This document shows positions 1 to 5,524 of a stretch of DNA of 8,108 nt, one piece after another. The translations under genes and the position numbers were made by a program. Position 1 is the first letter of the stretch. Every line of letters starts with the position of its first letter. The notes under the pieces are model-generated. The model did not search any database, was not told where the DNA came from, and was given only the letters and a program-made list of their open reading frames with translations. Source of the stretch: Bacillota bacterium (GTDB lineage: Bacteria > Bacillota > Limnochordia > JAAZLZ01); the NCBI GenBank assembly GCA_012799075.1, contig JAAZLZ010000045.1:1-8108 (forward strand), read 5' to 3'.

Positions 1-201
1 CACTTCCAAGGCCCGGTCCCCGGCGACGGTGATTTCGCCCATATGGCATAGATCGAATATCCCTGCGGATGTCCGCACATCCCGGTGCTCCTCCAAGATC
101 CCCTGGTAGGATACCGGCATCAACCAGCCCCCAAACTCAACGAATTTGGCCCCCAGCTCTTCATGCCGCAAATACAAGGGGGTCTGTCTGCTCGCTGCCA
201 T
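1..201 (-). CDS. gcvT: Aminomethyltransferase, glycine cleavage T protein (N-terminal part, runs off left edge)
   Basis: GcvT takes the methylamine group from the lipoyl arm of the H protein, passes the methylene to tetrahydrofolate and releases ammonia; it is a cytoplasmic part of the glycine cleavage system. Only the first 67 residues are present. They match the family N-terminus well: LYLRHEELGAKFVEFGGWLMP near residues 9-29, then the substrate and folate domain start GILEEHRDVRTSAGIFDL (34-51) and the hallmark HMGE (53-56). Most GcvT proteins read FDVSHMGE here, whereas this one has FDLCHMGE, a mild change. The ATG start has a GGGAGGTGG ribosome binding site at 207-215, five bases upstream. 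I found no glycine riboswitch in the 218 bp upstream. The identification is firm; the rest of the gene and any gcvH/gcvP partners lie outside the window. Confidence 0.93.
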   Translation of the reverse strand, partial: MAASRQTPLYLRHEELGAKFVEFGGWLMPVSYQGILEEHRDVRTSAGIFDLCHMGEITVAGDRALEV

Positions 202-419
202 ACTGTCCACCTCCCATCATTATGTTAAACAATCTCCCTGGGCCCACCCCCCTTTGGTAACCGGAAGGCCCCCATGGTTATATACTGAAGCAGGGGAGCG
301 ATCGATAATACTTGCGCAGAGGGAGGAAAAGCCATGGTGCGGCTGCTGCAGTGCCTGTTAAATCCCTTGCTGGCCTGGCGCAAACGAACCATCATCATCG
401 TCTGGAAGCGGGGCTATCG
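202..419. other. Spacer between gcvT and ilvE
   Basis: This 218-bp spacer holds the gcvT leader and the candidate small ORF at 334-423. It is less GC-rich around 276-310, where TATACT (281-286, plus), TATATA (279-284, minus) and GATAAT (304-309, plus) could serve as -10 elements. None has a convincing -35 at 16-18 bp. The best for gcvT is a weak TTATCG-N18-TATATA read on the minus strand. No T-tract terminator is visible after ilvE, so ilvE read-through into gcvT is possible. No glycine riboswitch signature was recognised. Confidence 0.4.
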
Positions 420-423
420 CTAA
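334..423 (+). CDS. Candidate small cationic/hydrophobic protein, 29 residues
   Basis: I do not recognise this gene. It is an ATG-initiated 29-codon ORF preceded by a strong ribosome binding site, GGGAGGA at 321-327, with seven bases between GGGAGG and the ATG. The peptide begins with a hydrophobic segment (VRLLQCLLNPLLAW, residues 2-15), then a basic patch (RKR, 16-18), a short beta-prone hydrophobic stretch (TIIIVW, 19-24) and a basic end (KRGYR). It could lie on or in the membrane, but it is too short and too charged for a clear single span. Its TAA at 421-423 meets the ilvE stop (420-422) tail-to-tail. A GATAAT at 304-309 could be a -10, with no good -35. It may also be chance; the support is the ribosome binding site and the peptide composition, not homology. 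Confidence 0.33.
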   Translation: MVRLLQCLLNPLLAWRKRTIIIVWKRGYR

Positions 424-1337
424 CGATAAACCGGCGTGCACCAGTGCCGGTACTTAGGCACTTGACCTTTGACCACCCGGAAGTAAAGCTCTTGCACTTG
501 GCGGCTGATGGGGCCAATGGAGCCATCGCCCAAGGGCCGACCATCGATCTCCACAATCGGGCTCACCTGGGCTCCGGTGCCCACGAAGAAGGCCTCATCA
601 GCCACGTAGAGCTCCGTCCGGTCAATGGCCCGCTCCCACACCTCCAGCCCCAGCTCCCCTCGGGCAAGCTCGATGACCGTGTCCCTCGTCACCCCTTCCA
701 GGATGTCCGCGGTCACCGGGGGGGTGATCAGCTGGCCATCCCTCACCAAAAAGAGATTCTCTGCGCTTCCCTCCGACACGTGACCATCCGCGCCAAGGAA
801 GATGGCTTCATCATAGCCGTCATCCAAGGCTTCACTCTTGGCGAGGGCCGCATTCACATAGGCCCCGGCGACCTTAGCCCGCATGGGGATGCTATTATCC
901 CCCAGGTGGACCCAGCTTGACACCTTGGCCCGAAGGCCCTTGCTTAGATCCAAGTATTCCCCAAAGGGGACCGCAAACAGGACAAATCCATCCGCAATGC
1001 CCGTGAGACGAACCTCGATGAGTTCTTCCTTCTTGTAGACCATAGGCCGGATGTAGCAGTCTTCCTTGAATCCGCACCGCCTAAGGAGCTCTCCCGTCAG
1101 ATCCATCAGCTCCCCCAGGGAATAGCCCGGGGACATCCGCAAAATCCTACAGGAGCGCTCTAGGCGCTGGTAGTGCTCCTCCATGCGGAAAATGAACAAC
1201 TCTTCTTCCCCACGGGACCAGTAGGCCCTGATTCCTTCAAAACAACCCGTGCCGTAAAGGAACCCGTGGGTCATTACACTTATTTTTGCCTCTTCCAGAG
1301 GGACGAACTCACCTGCAAAGAATGCGTAGAGCTGCAA
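420..1337 (-). CDS. ilvE: Branched-chain amino acid aminotransferase (PLP fold type IV)
   Basis: This enzyme transfers the amino group between glutamate and the 2-keto acids of valine, leucine and isoleucine, using pyridoxal phosphate in the cytoplasm. The chosen TTG start at 1337 gives 305 residues, the normal family length. It has AGGAGG at 1347-1352, nine bases upstream, and begins MQLYAFFAGEFVPLEEAKIS as family members do. The longer reading from 1379 would add 14 arginine-rich, unrelated residues. Visible landmarks are GFLYGTGCFEGIRAY (25-39), the likely Schiff-base lysine in RAKVAGAY (K155), the PLP-binding EGSAEN (E189), GVTRD (215-219) and GTGAQVSPI (253-261). The FEGIRAY motif and the family-typical C-terminal end favour IlvE over D-amino acid aminotransferase or aminodeoxychorismate lyase. 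The gene is divergent from the glycosylase gene across 84 bp. Confidence 0.9.
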   Translation of the reverse strand: MQLYAFFAGEFVPLEEAKISVMTHGFLYGTGCFEGIRAYWSRGEEELFIFRMEEHYQRLERSCRILRMSPGYSLGELMDLTGELLRRCGFKEDCYIRPMVYKKEELIEVRLTGIADGFVLFAVPFGEYLDLSKGLRAKVSSWVHLGDNSIPMRAKVAGAYVNAALAKSEALDDGYDEAIFLGADGHVSEGSAENLFLVRDGQLITPPVTADILEGVTRDTVIELARGELGLEVWERAIDRTELYVADEAFFVGTGAQVSPIVEIDGRPLGDGSIGPISRQVQELYFRVVKGQVPKYRHWCTPVYR

Positions 1338-1372
1338 CCCAAAGCGCCTCCTCGATCGAAGGTGCCCGAGCC

Positions 1373-1401
1373 TTGGCAAGGGACCCTGTCCATGCCATAA
1401 T
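1373..1401 (+). promoter_or_regulatory. Sigma-A type promoter for the glycosylase gene
   Basis: TTGGCA (1373-1378) and CATAAT (1396-1401) are separated by exactly 17 bases, and TGC directly before the -10 makes an extended -10. The expected start of transcription is near 1408, giving a leader of about 14 bases that carries the ribosome binding site GGGGGGTG (1406-1413). It lies inside the 5' leader of the divergent ilvE. The same bases read on the minus strand give TATTAT (1397-1402), a possible ilvE -10 lacking a good -35, so the two promoters may overlap and compete; that part is inference. Confidence 0.68.
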
Positions 1402-1421
1402 AGACGGGGGGTGCGAAGAAG

Positions 1422-2105
1422 TTGTCATCGAAACAAGATCGGCTGCTGGATATCTACCGGCGACTGCTTGCATCTTATGGGCCCCAAGGTTGGTGGCCGG
1501 CGGAAACACCCTTTGAAATGTGCGTCGGTGCCATCCTCACCCAGGCTACCGCCTGGCGGAATGTGGAACTAGCTATTGCCCGCCTGAAAGACAATGACCT
1601 CCTTTCGCCAGGAAGCCTCATGGCAGCGGGGGAAGAAGTCCTGGCGGACCTCATCCGGCCCAGCGGCTATTACCGGCAGAAGGCGGCAAGGCTCATCTCC
1701 CTGGACCGGTACATCCTTTCCCGGGGAAGCTCCATGGACTGGCTCAAGCAGGAGGACCCAAAGGAGCTGCGGCAGGAGCTTCTGGCTGTCAATGGCATTG
1801 GCCCGGAGACGGCTGACTCCATTTTGCTTTATGCTGGAAACCATCCGGTGTTCGTCGTCGACGCGTATACGAGACGGATCCTGCATCGCCTGGGGCTGAT
1901 TCAGGCATCCCTGGATTACCACAGGATCCAGCAGCTGTTTATGGACCAACTGCCCAAAGACCCGGCTCTTTACCAGGAATACCATGCCCTTATTGTCGCC
2001 TTGGGCAAAGAAGCCTGCAACCCCAAGCCGAGGTGCGGATTATGCCCCTTGAGGGACCTGTGCCCAACCCACATTATACCTGAATCTACCATTCCACAAG
2101 GGTGA
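1422..2105 (+). CDS. Endonuclease III-related HhH-GPD DNA glycosylase (COG2231 type)
   Basis: This is a base-excision repair enzyme of the helix-hairpin-helix GPD superfamily, expected to flip out and excise a damaged base. It is 227 residues long. The N-terminal region TPFEMCVGAILTQATAWRNV (29-48) matches the endonuclease III core. The hairpin is LLAVNGIGPETADSI (120-134), the catalytic aspartate is D147 in VVDAYTRR, and the C-terminal [4Fe-4S] cysteines are C199, C205, C208 and C214. At the place of the bifunctional lysine of endonuclease III (GxGRKTA) there is E129 (GIGPETA), so it should be a monofunctional glycosylase without beta-lyase activity, as in the MagIII/3-methyladenine type. 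The TTG start has GGGGGGTG eight bases upstream. The exact base substrate cannot be read from the sequence. It converges with the YkvI-family gene 27 bp away. Confidence 0.85.
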   Translation: MSSKQDRLLDIYRRLLASYGPQGWWPAETPFEMCVGAILTQATAWRNVELAIARLKDNDLLSPGSLMAAGEEVLADLIRPSGYYRQKAARLISLDRYILSRGSSMDWLKQEDPKELRQELLAVNGIGPETADSILLYAGNHPVFVVDAYTRRILHRLGLIQASLDYHRIQQLFMDQLPKDPALYQEYHALIVALGKEACNPKPRCGLCPLRDLCPTHIIPESTIPQG

Positions 2106-2132
2106 GGGAAATCCTCCTTTAACAGGGTCATC

Positions 2133-3122
2133 TTACCTCCATCGCCGGGTGAGCAAAAGGACCAGGAGAAAGAGCCCCAAGTAGCCATACAGAGGGTAAA
2201 ACAGAGCAATGAGACGGGAGAAGCCCAGGGTTGTCCAGGGAAGGGCGGCAAGACACAAGGCCACTCCCCGCCATGGAGCCTTAAGGATTGTCAAACGACC
2301 GGCAAGGGCATTGGTATTGGCCAAGGCCGTGGTCAACATCGCGGCCCATAGGATTAGGGCATAACCACCCTGGAAAATCGGTCCCCCCAGGGCCGCGGCA
2401 TCCAGGAGGGGAAACTCGCCGTAAGGGTTTGCCGTCAACAGGAGGGTCAAGGTGCAGGCCCCCAAGGCTGCCCCCAGTCCAAGACCCCCCAACAGTCCCG
2501 CCAAACGGGCCTGCCTCGACGGGACCTCCTCGGCCAAGCTGGTCAGCACCGCTAGGGCCAGGCCCATGTTGTAGGAGACATATAGCAGGGCGGCAAACCA
2601 CCAGGGGGGGAAGGTTCCGACGTGGACCACCCCATGGGCCGGGCTGGCGGCAGAAAAGCAAAGGAGCGCGAAGCATCCCCCCAGAAGCCACGGCACAAGG
2701 GCCAGGCTGGCCCCCAAGAGTCCCTCGTTGCCAAAGGAGGTGATCCCGCCCACCAATAGGGCCATCACCAAGGGGCCCAAGGGATCGATGAGTCCCAGTT
2801 CCGTTAGGATCCGGCCCGAGCCTGACAGCATGATGGCCAGACCGACGAAGAGGAACCCTGTTAGGAGCAGATCGTAGATCCTGCCCAGCCTATGGCCGCA
2901 AAGGTGATATAGCACCATCTGATAGGATTTGGCCTTGATTTCCCGGGCCAAGATCAAAAGCTCCCCGCCAACGAGGGCAAACAAGCCCGAGGCCAGGGCC
3001 GCCCCCCACAGCCCCTTTCCACCGAAGATGGCAAAGAATTGGAGGATCTCCTGGCCCGAGGCAAAGCCCGCTCCCACCACCGCTCCGATGTAAGTTAGGG
3101 CGATCTGCCAGATGATGCCCAC
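2133..3122 (-). CDS. ykvI: YkvI-family integral membrane protein (APC-superfamily transporter-like)
   Basis: This is a 329-residue, very hydrophobic protein with about ten predicted membrane helices (roughly 5-30, 38-60, 84-101, 114-130, 135-158, 172-194, 205-230, 250-273, 284-302, 305-325). Its first helix carries GAVVGAGFASGQEILQFF (13-30), the signature of the YkvI family (COG3949). The small-residue break in this helix resembles the unwound substrate and ion site of APC/LeuT-fold transporters. The family is presumed to transport a small solute, possibly with sodium, but no substrate is established. I chose the GTG at 3122 because AAGGAGG (3130-3136) sits seven bases upstream; the GTG two codons earlier would be only one base from it. 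The gene is divergent from yyaC and convergent with the glycosylase gene, so it is probably transcribed alone. No canonical terminator follows it. Confidence 0.85.
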   Translation of the reverse strand: MGIIWQIALTYIGAVVGAGFASGQEILQFFAIFGGKGLWGAALASGLFALVGGELLILAREIKAKSYQMVLYHLCGHRLGRIYDLLLTGFLFVGLAIMLSGSGRILTELGLIDPLGPLVMALLVGGITSFGNEGLLGASLALVPWLLGGCFALLCFSAASPAHGVVHVGTFPPWWFAALLYVSYNMGLALAVLTSLAEEVPSRQARLAGLLGGLGLGAALGACTLTLLLTANPYGEFPLLDAAALGGPIFQGGYALILWAAMLTTALANTNALAGRLTILKAPWRGVALCLAALPWTTLGFSRLIALFYPLYGYLGLFLLVLLLTRRWR

Positions 3123-3255
3123 CGGCACCCCTCCTTAAGCCTAGATGTCACTCAAGTCTATGCCCGAAGGCTTTGGGGGATGAACCAAAGGTATAACTCC
3201 CCTCCTCCCGGCATATACTTTTCGTGGACAACACCCTAGGAAAGGACGGAAAGGC
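3123..3255. promoter_or_regulatory. Divergent spacer between the ykvI-family gene and yyaC, with inverted repeat
   Basis: The 133-bp spacer holds the ykvI-family ribosome binding site (3130-3136), a perfect 6-bp inverted repeat CTTTGG (3171-3176) / CCAAAG (3185-3190) with an 8-base centre, and the yyaC promoter. The repeat ends one base before the GTATA of that promoter, which is where a regulator would bind, but it could equally be a transcript hairpin in the ykvI-family leader. I saw no convincing sigma-A promoter for the ykvI-family gene. Confidence 0.4.
3191..3219 (+). promoter_or_regulatory. Putative forespore-type (sigma-F/G-like) promoter for yyaC
   Basis: GTATA (3191-3195) matches the sigma-F -35 consensus GYATA. 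Fourteen bases later GGCATATACT (3210-3219) partly matches the sigma-F -10 (GGnnAnAnTw). The CATATACT within it also resembles the sigma-E -10 CATACAnT. As a sigma-A promoter it would be poor, because the hexamer 17 bp from TATACT is GTATAA. A sporulation sigma factor is expected for yyaC. Which one cannot be settled from the sequence. Confidence 0.5.
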
Positions 3256-3930
3256 ATGACGCAAAGAGGTGCTCCGGGACGGGGGAAACAGCATACCCGC
3301 GTCCACTATGCCCATCCCTTTGCCCCGGAGATGATCGCCGCGGGGGTGTCGGCCCAGCTGGCCGCCTTCCGGAGGAAGCCTCCGACCATCATATGCATCG
3401 GCACCGACCGATCCACGGGGGATTCCTTAGGTCCCTTAATCGGCTCCCAGCTGAGCGCGGCCTTCAAGGACGAGCTGATGGTTTACGGCACATTAGATGA
3501 GCCCGTCCACGCCACCAATCTAATGGAGCACCTGCTCCACGTGGAACAAGTCCACCCGAATCATGCCGTCGTGGCCATCGATGCTTGTCTGGGGACAACG
3601 GACAGTGTGGGGATGATCAGCGTCAAAGAAGGCCCCCTGCTGCCGGGGACCGGTGTGAACAAGGAATTGCCCCCGGTGGGTCATTTCCATATCGTCGGAG
3701 TAGTCAACGTGGCTGGGTTCATGGAGTTTTTCGTCTTACAGAACACCCGTTTGGCCATGGTCATGAAAATGGCCCAGACCATGTGTTCTGGGCTCACCTT
3801 AGGCTTGCGCAATCTGCAATTGCCTTCTGAAGGGACCCGCCCCGTCAGCGGGCCCTTAGACGCCTTTCCAAGTCGGCCAGGATCTCCTCCGGCCGTCGAC
3901 CAGCCCCATTCAAAATGGGCGCCTTTGTAG
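3256..3930 (+). CDS. yyaC: Spore protease YyaC
   Basis: YyaC (DUF1256) is a sporulation protein of endospore formers, related in fold to the germination protease GPR and the hydrogenase-maturation proteases; its cleavage target is not known to me. The core is clear: ICIGTDRSTGDSLGPLIG (46-63), VYGTLDEPVHATNL (76-89), VVAIDACLG (105-113), PGTGVNKELPPVG (130-142) and NVAGFMEFFVLQNTRL (151-166). The acidic residues D51 and D57 sit in the expected active-site loop. ATG 3256 has AAAGGA nine bases upstream. The family core ends near residue 188. The last 36 residues, rich in Pro, Ser and Gly, look non-homologous and lie mostly over the antisense ykuS gene (86-nt tail overlap), so they may be a read-on extension without function. 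Length is 224 residues, against about 205 in Bacillus subtilis. Confidence 0.92.
   Translation: MTQRGAPGRGKQHTRVHYAHPFAPEMIAAGVSAQLAAFRRKPPTIICIGTDRSTGDSLGPLIGSQLSAAFKDELMVYGTLDEPVHATNLMEHLLHVEQVHPNHAVVAIDACLGTTDSVGMISVKEGPLLPGTGVNKELPPVGHFHIVGVVNVAGFMEFFVLQNTRLAMVMKMAQTMCSGLTLGLRNLQLPSEGTRPVSGPLDAFPSRPGSPPAVDQPHSKWAPL
3830..3857. other. Strong hairpin at the 3' ends of ykuS and yyaC
   Basis: AAGGG (3830-3834) pairs with CCCTT (3853-3857), and CCCGC (3836-3840) pairs with GCGGG (3848-3852). This gives ten base pairs with a single bulged A3835 and a 7-base loop. The ykuS stop codon (3845-3847) lies in the loop. Neither strand has a run of T after the stem, so it is not a canonical intrinsic terminator. 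It may still protect the operon mRNA end or slow polymerase between the two converging units. Confidence 0.5.
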
Positions 3931-4102
3931 AGGTGGTCTGGATCCCCATGATATTCTGGCTCAGGCCGCTGGTGATCACCGCATCCACCTGGTCTAGATC
4001 CCCGGCAAGGTCCACCACCTGGTAGCCTTCCTCCGTTAAGACTTGGCCCAAATCCCCTAGGCGATCATCGACGGCCACCACACCCTTTGACAGCTCAATC
4101 AC
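3845..4102 (-). CDS. ykuS: YkuS/UPF0180 family small protein
   Basis: This 85-residue soluble protein of the UPF0180 (YkuS) family, common in spore-forming Bacillota, has no established biochemical role. The family fingerprint is clear: an N-terminal GVVAVDDRLGDLGQVLTEEG segment (7-26), then DAVITSGLSQNIMGIQTTS (40-58), followed by TKAPIL and a charged C-terminal helix (PEEILADLERRLRAR, 71-85). The GTG start at 4102 overlaps the bactofilin stop by eight bases, which points to translational coupling; a start at the GTG codons of residues 8-9 is possible but lacks a better binding site. It is the last gene of the six-gene minus-strand operon and overlaps yyaC tail-to-tail. Confidence 0.82.
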   Translation of the reverse strand: MIELSKGVVAVDDRLGDLGQVLTEEGYQVVDLAGDLDQVDAVITSGLSQNIMGIQTTSTKAPILNGAGRRPEEILADLERRLRAR

Positions 4103-4526
4103 CCCCAGTTTGACCTTTGCCCTTAGATTGGCCAGCTCCCGGGGAATTATGCGTCTTCCGGTCTTCCGGGGTGTCGGTGATCATTTCGCAGCTGCCCTGC
4201 AGGGTGCCCCCTTCCTCGACGATCAGCTGCCTCATTCGAACAGAACCCTCCAGCCACCCCTTGGCCAAGAGTTCAAGTTTCCCCTCCAGGTGGATGTCTC
4301 CCTCCAAGCGACCGCCCAATCGCAGATCCTTGGCCCTTAAGGTGCCCGCCGCAACCCGGGCGCCCTCGGCGATGACCACCAGGCCGCCGGCGACAAGCTC
4401 CCCCTGAAAACTTCCTTCTATGCGCACGTCCCCTGACACCACCAGCTTTCCTTCCAGCTTGGCATCGGGGCCGATCAATGTGACGCCCCCATCCTTTCCC
4501 CGCTCACTTCGCCCTAGGCCCAACAT
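4095..4526 (-). CDS. Bactofilin (polymer-forming cytoskeletal protein)
   Basis: Bactofilins are small cytoplasmic proteins whose central right-handed beta-helix polymerises into membrane-associated filaments without nucleotide; they localise cell-wall enzymes and other partners. This one has 143 residues: a short charged N-terminal tail (1-14), the beta-helix domain from about VTLIGPDAKLEGKLVVSG (15-32) through IEGSFQGELVAGG (36-48) to GGTLQGSCE (106-114) with the expected short G-x-hydrophobic periodicity, and a disordered Gly/Lys/Gln-rich tail (117-143). ATG 4526 is the first possible start, since TGA lies three codons upstream in frame, and GGAG (4536-4539) is nine bases away. Its first 23 bases overlap the end of the M23 peptidase gene. 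This M23-bactofilin pairing is known from cell-shape modules such as CcmA-Csd1 in Helicobacter pylori. Confidence 0.9.
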   Translation of the reverse strand: MLGLGRSERGKDGGVTLIGPDAKLEGKLVVSGDVRIEGSFQGELVAGGLVVIAEGARVAAGTLRAKDLRLGGRLEGDIHLEGKLELLAKGWLEGSVRMRQLIVEEGGTLQGSCEMITDTPEDRKTHNSPGAGQSKGKGQTGGD

Positions 4527-5481
4527 CGTCCATCACTCCATCCATCATAGGTAGATACGCCTGGGGATTGACCGCCCGCCCCCCATCGATGACCTCGTAG
4601 TGCAGATGGGGACCGGTGCTGTCACCGGTATTGCCCACCGCCCCGATGACCTGTCCCTTGACCACCCGCTGCCCTGCCTCAACGAGCAGGCGGCTGTTGT
4701 GGGCATAGAGGGTCTCCAGGCCGTAGCCATGGCTGATGATGACCGTATACCCGTAGCCCGGCCGCCAGCCGGCGCAGGTCACCAGTCCGGCGGCACTGGC
4801 CCGGACGGGCGTGCCATAAGGCGTCCCGATGTCGATCCCTGTATGGAGGTGCTTAACCCTCCGCAGGGGATGCCGCCGCCACCCATAGGTCGAGGTAACC
4901 CGACCGTTCACCGGCCAAATCTCGGGCGTATGCTCCCGGCGGTATTGGTAGGCAAGGACATCGGCCCGCAGGCTGCTGAGTTCTTTCCCTTGTTGGGGGA
5001 TCATCTGCTGCAGATAGGCCAGGCTTTCCCCGAGCAGTCGGACGGGGTGGACGCCCTCAACGGGACCTCCCAGCTCAGGACCGGAAAGGCGCTGGCCGAC
5101 GAACCCGCGGTTCTCCTCCATAAGAGCCCAAACCTCCTGGCTCATCAGGTTCAATTGGGCCAGCTGACCGTATAGTTCCGCCGTCTGGGCCGCCATCATG
5201 AGCATTTGTTCCTGAAGGGCCCTTTGGGTCTCCTCCAAAGCTAGCTTCTCCTCCCGCTGGGCAACCATCACCTGGCGATACCCTTCAATCAATCGGGCTT
5301 GTTGATGGTTTTGCACCAGCACGGTCAGCCCCGACAGCCCCAAGGCTCCCACCAGAAGGACAAACATCAGGATCTGCCATAAGGCAATCTTAATATGTAG
5401 GCTTTGGGCCGAGGTATGGGGCATAACAACCAAGGTCAAGCTCTGATTTAGCCATTCCTTCCAAGGCTTTTTCCTGGCCAT
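4504..5481 (-). CDS. Membrane-anchored M23 family metallopeptidase (peptidoglycan hydrolase)
   Basis: This is a zinc endopeptidase predicted to cut peptidoglycan cross-bridges outside the membrane. I chose ATG 5481 (325 residues) because GGGAGG (5490-5495) is eight bases upstream; the longer frame adds 54 proline-rich residues with no domain. Order of parts: basic cytoplasmic N-terminus with the TLVVMPHTSAQSLHIK segment (16-31) typical of these anchored peptidases, one membrane helix (about 33-57), a coiled coil (about 60-125), a linker, then the LytM/M23 domain (about 190-311). Zinc and catalytic residues are all visible: H213 and D217 in HLHTGIDIG, H261 in LYAHNS, and H292/H294 in PHLHYE. 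The domain therefore looks active, unlike degenerate EnvC-like regulators. Its end overlaps the bactofilin start, suggesting the filament positions this enzyme. Confidence 0.9.
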   Translation of the reverse strand: MARKKPWKEWLNQSLTLVVMPHTSAQSLHIKIALWQILMFVLLVGALGLSGLTVLVQNHQQARLIEGYRQVMVAQREEKLALEETQRALQEQMLMMAAQTAELYGQLAQLNLMSQEVWALMEENRGFVGQRLSGPELGGPVEGVHPVRLLGESLAYLQQMIPQQGKELSSLRADVLAYQYRREHTPEIWPVNGRVTSTYGWRRHPLRRVKHLHTGIDIGTPYGTPVRASAAGLVTCAGWRPGYGYTVIISHGYGLETLYAHNSRLLVEAGQRVVKGQVIGAVGNTGDSTGPHLHYEVIDGGRAVNPQAYLPMMDGVMDDVGPRAK

Positions 5482-5524
5482 CCGCAAGGCCTCCCTTCCT
5501 ACAGGCTCCCCTGATTGATCCTGT

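Noticed and set aside
202..333. Glycine riboswitch upstream of gcvT
   Set aside because: I could not find the conserved glycine aptamer core or a tandem arrangement, and no terminator hairpin with a T-tract.
312..920. 202-codon plus-strand ORF opposite ilvE
   Set aside because: It is antisense to a clear aminotransferase gene, has no recognisable domain and a His/Pro-rich composition typical of a reverse-frame shadow.
2104..2120. GAGG-GAAAT-CCTC followed by CTTT as a terminator after the glycosylase gene
   Set aside because: Only four base pairs and three T residues; too weak to call.
2288..2743. Proline/arginine-rich 151-codon plus-strand ORF
   Set aside because: It lies opposite membrane helices of the YkvI-family gene; its composition is the mirror of Gly/Leu codons and it lacks a good ribosome binding site.
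4600..5175. 191-codon plus-strand ORF opposite the M23 peptidase gene
   Set aside because: Antisense shadow; the minus strand carries a full M23 domain with all catalytic residues.
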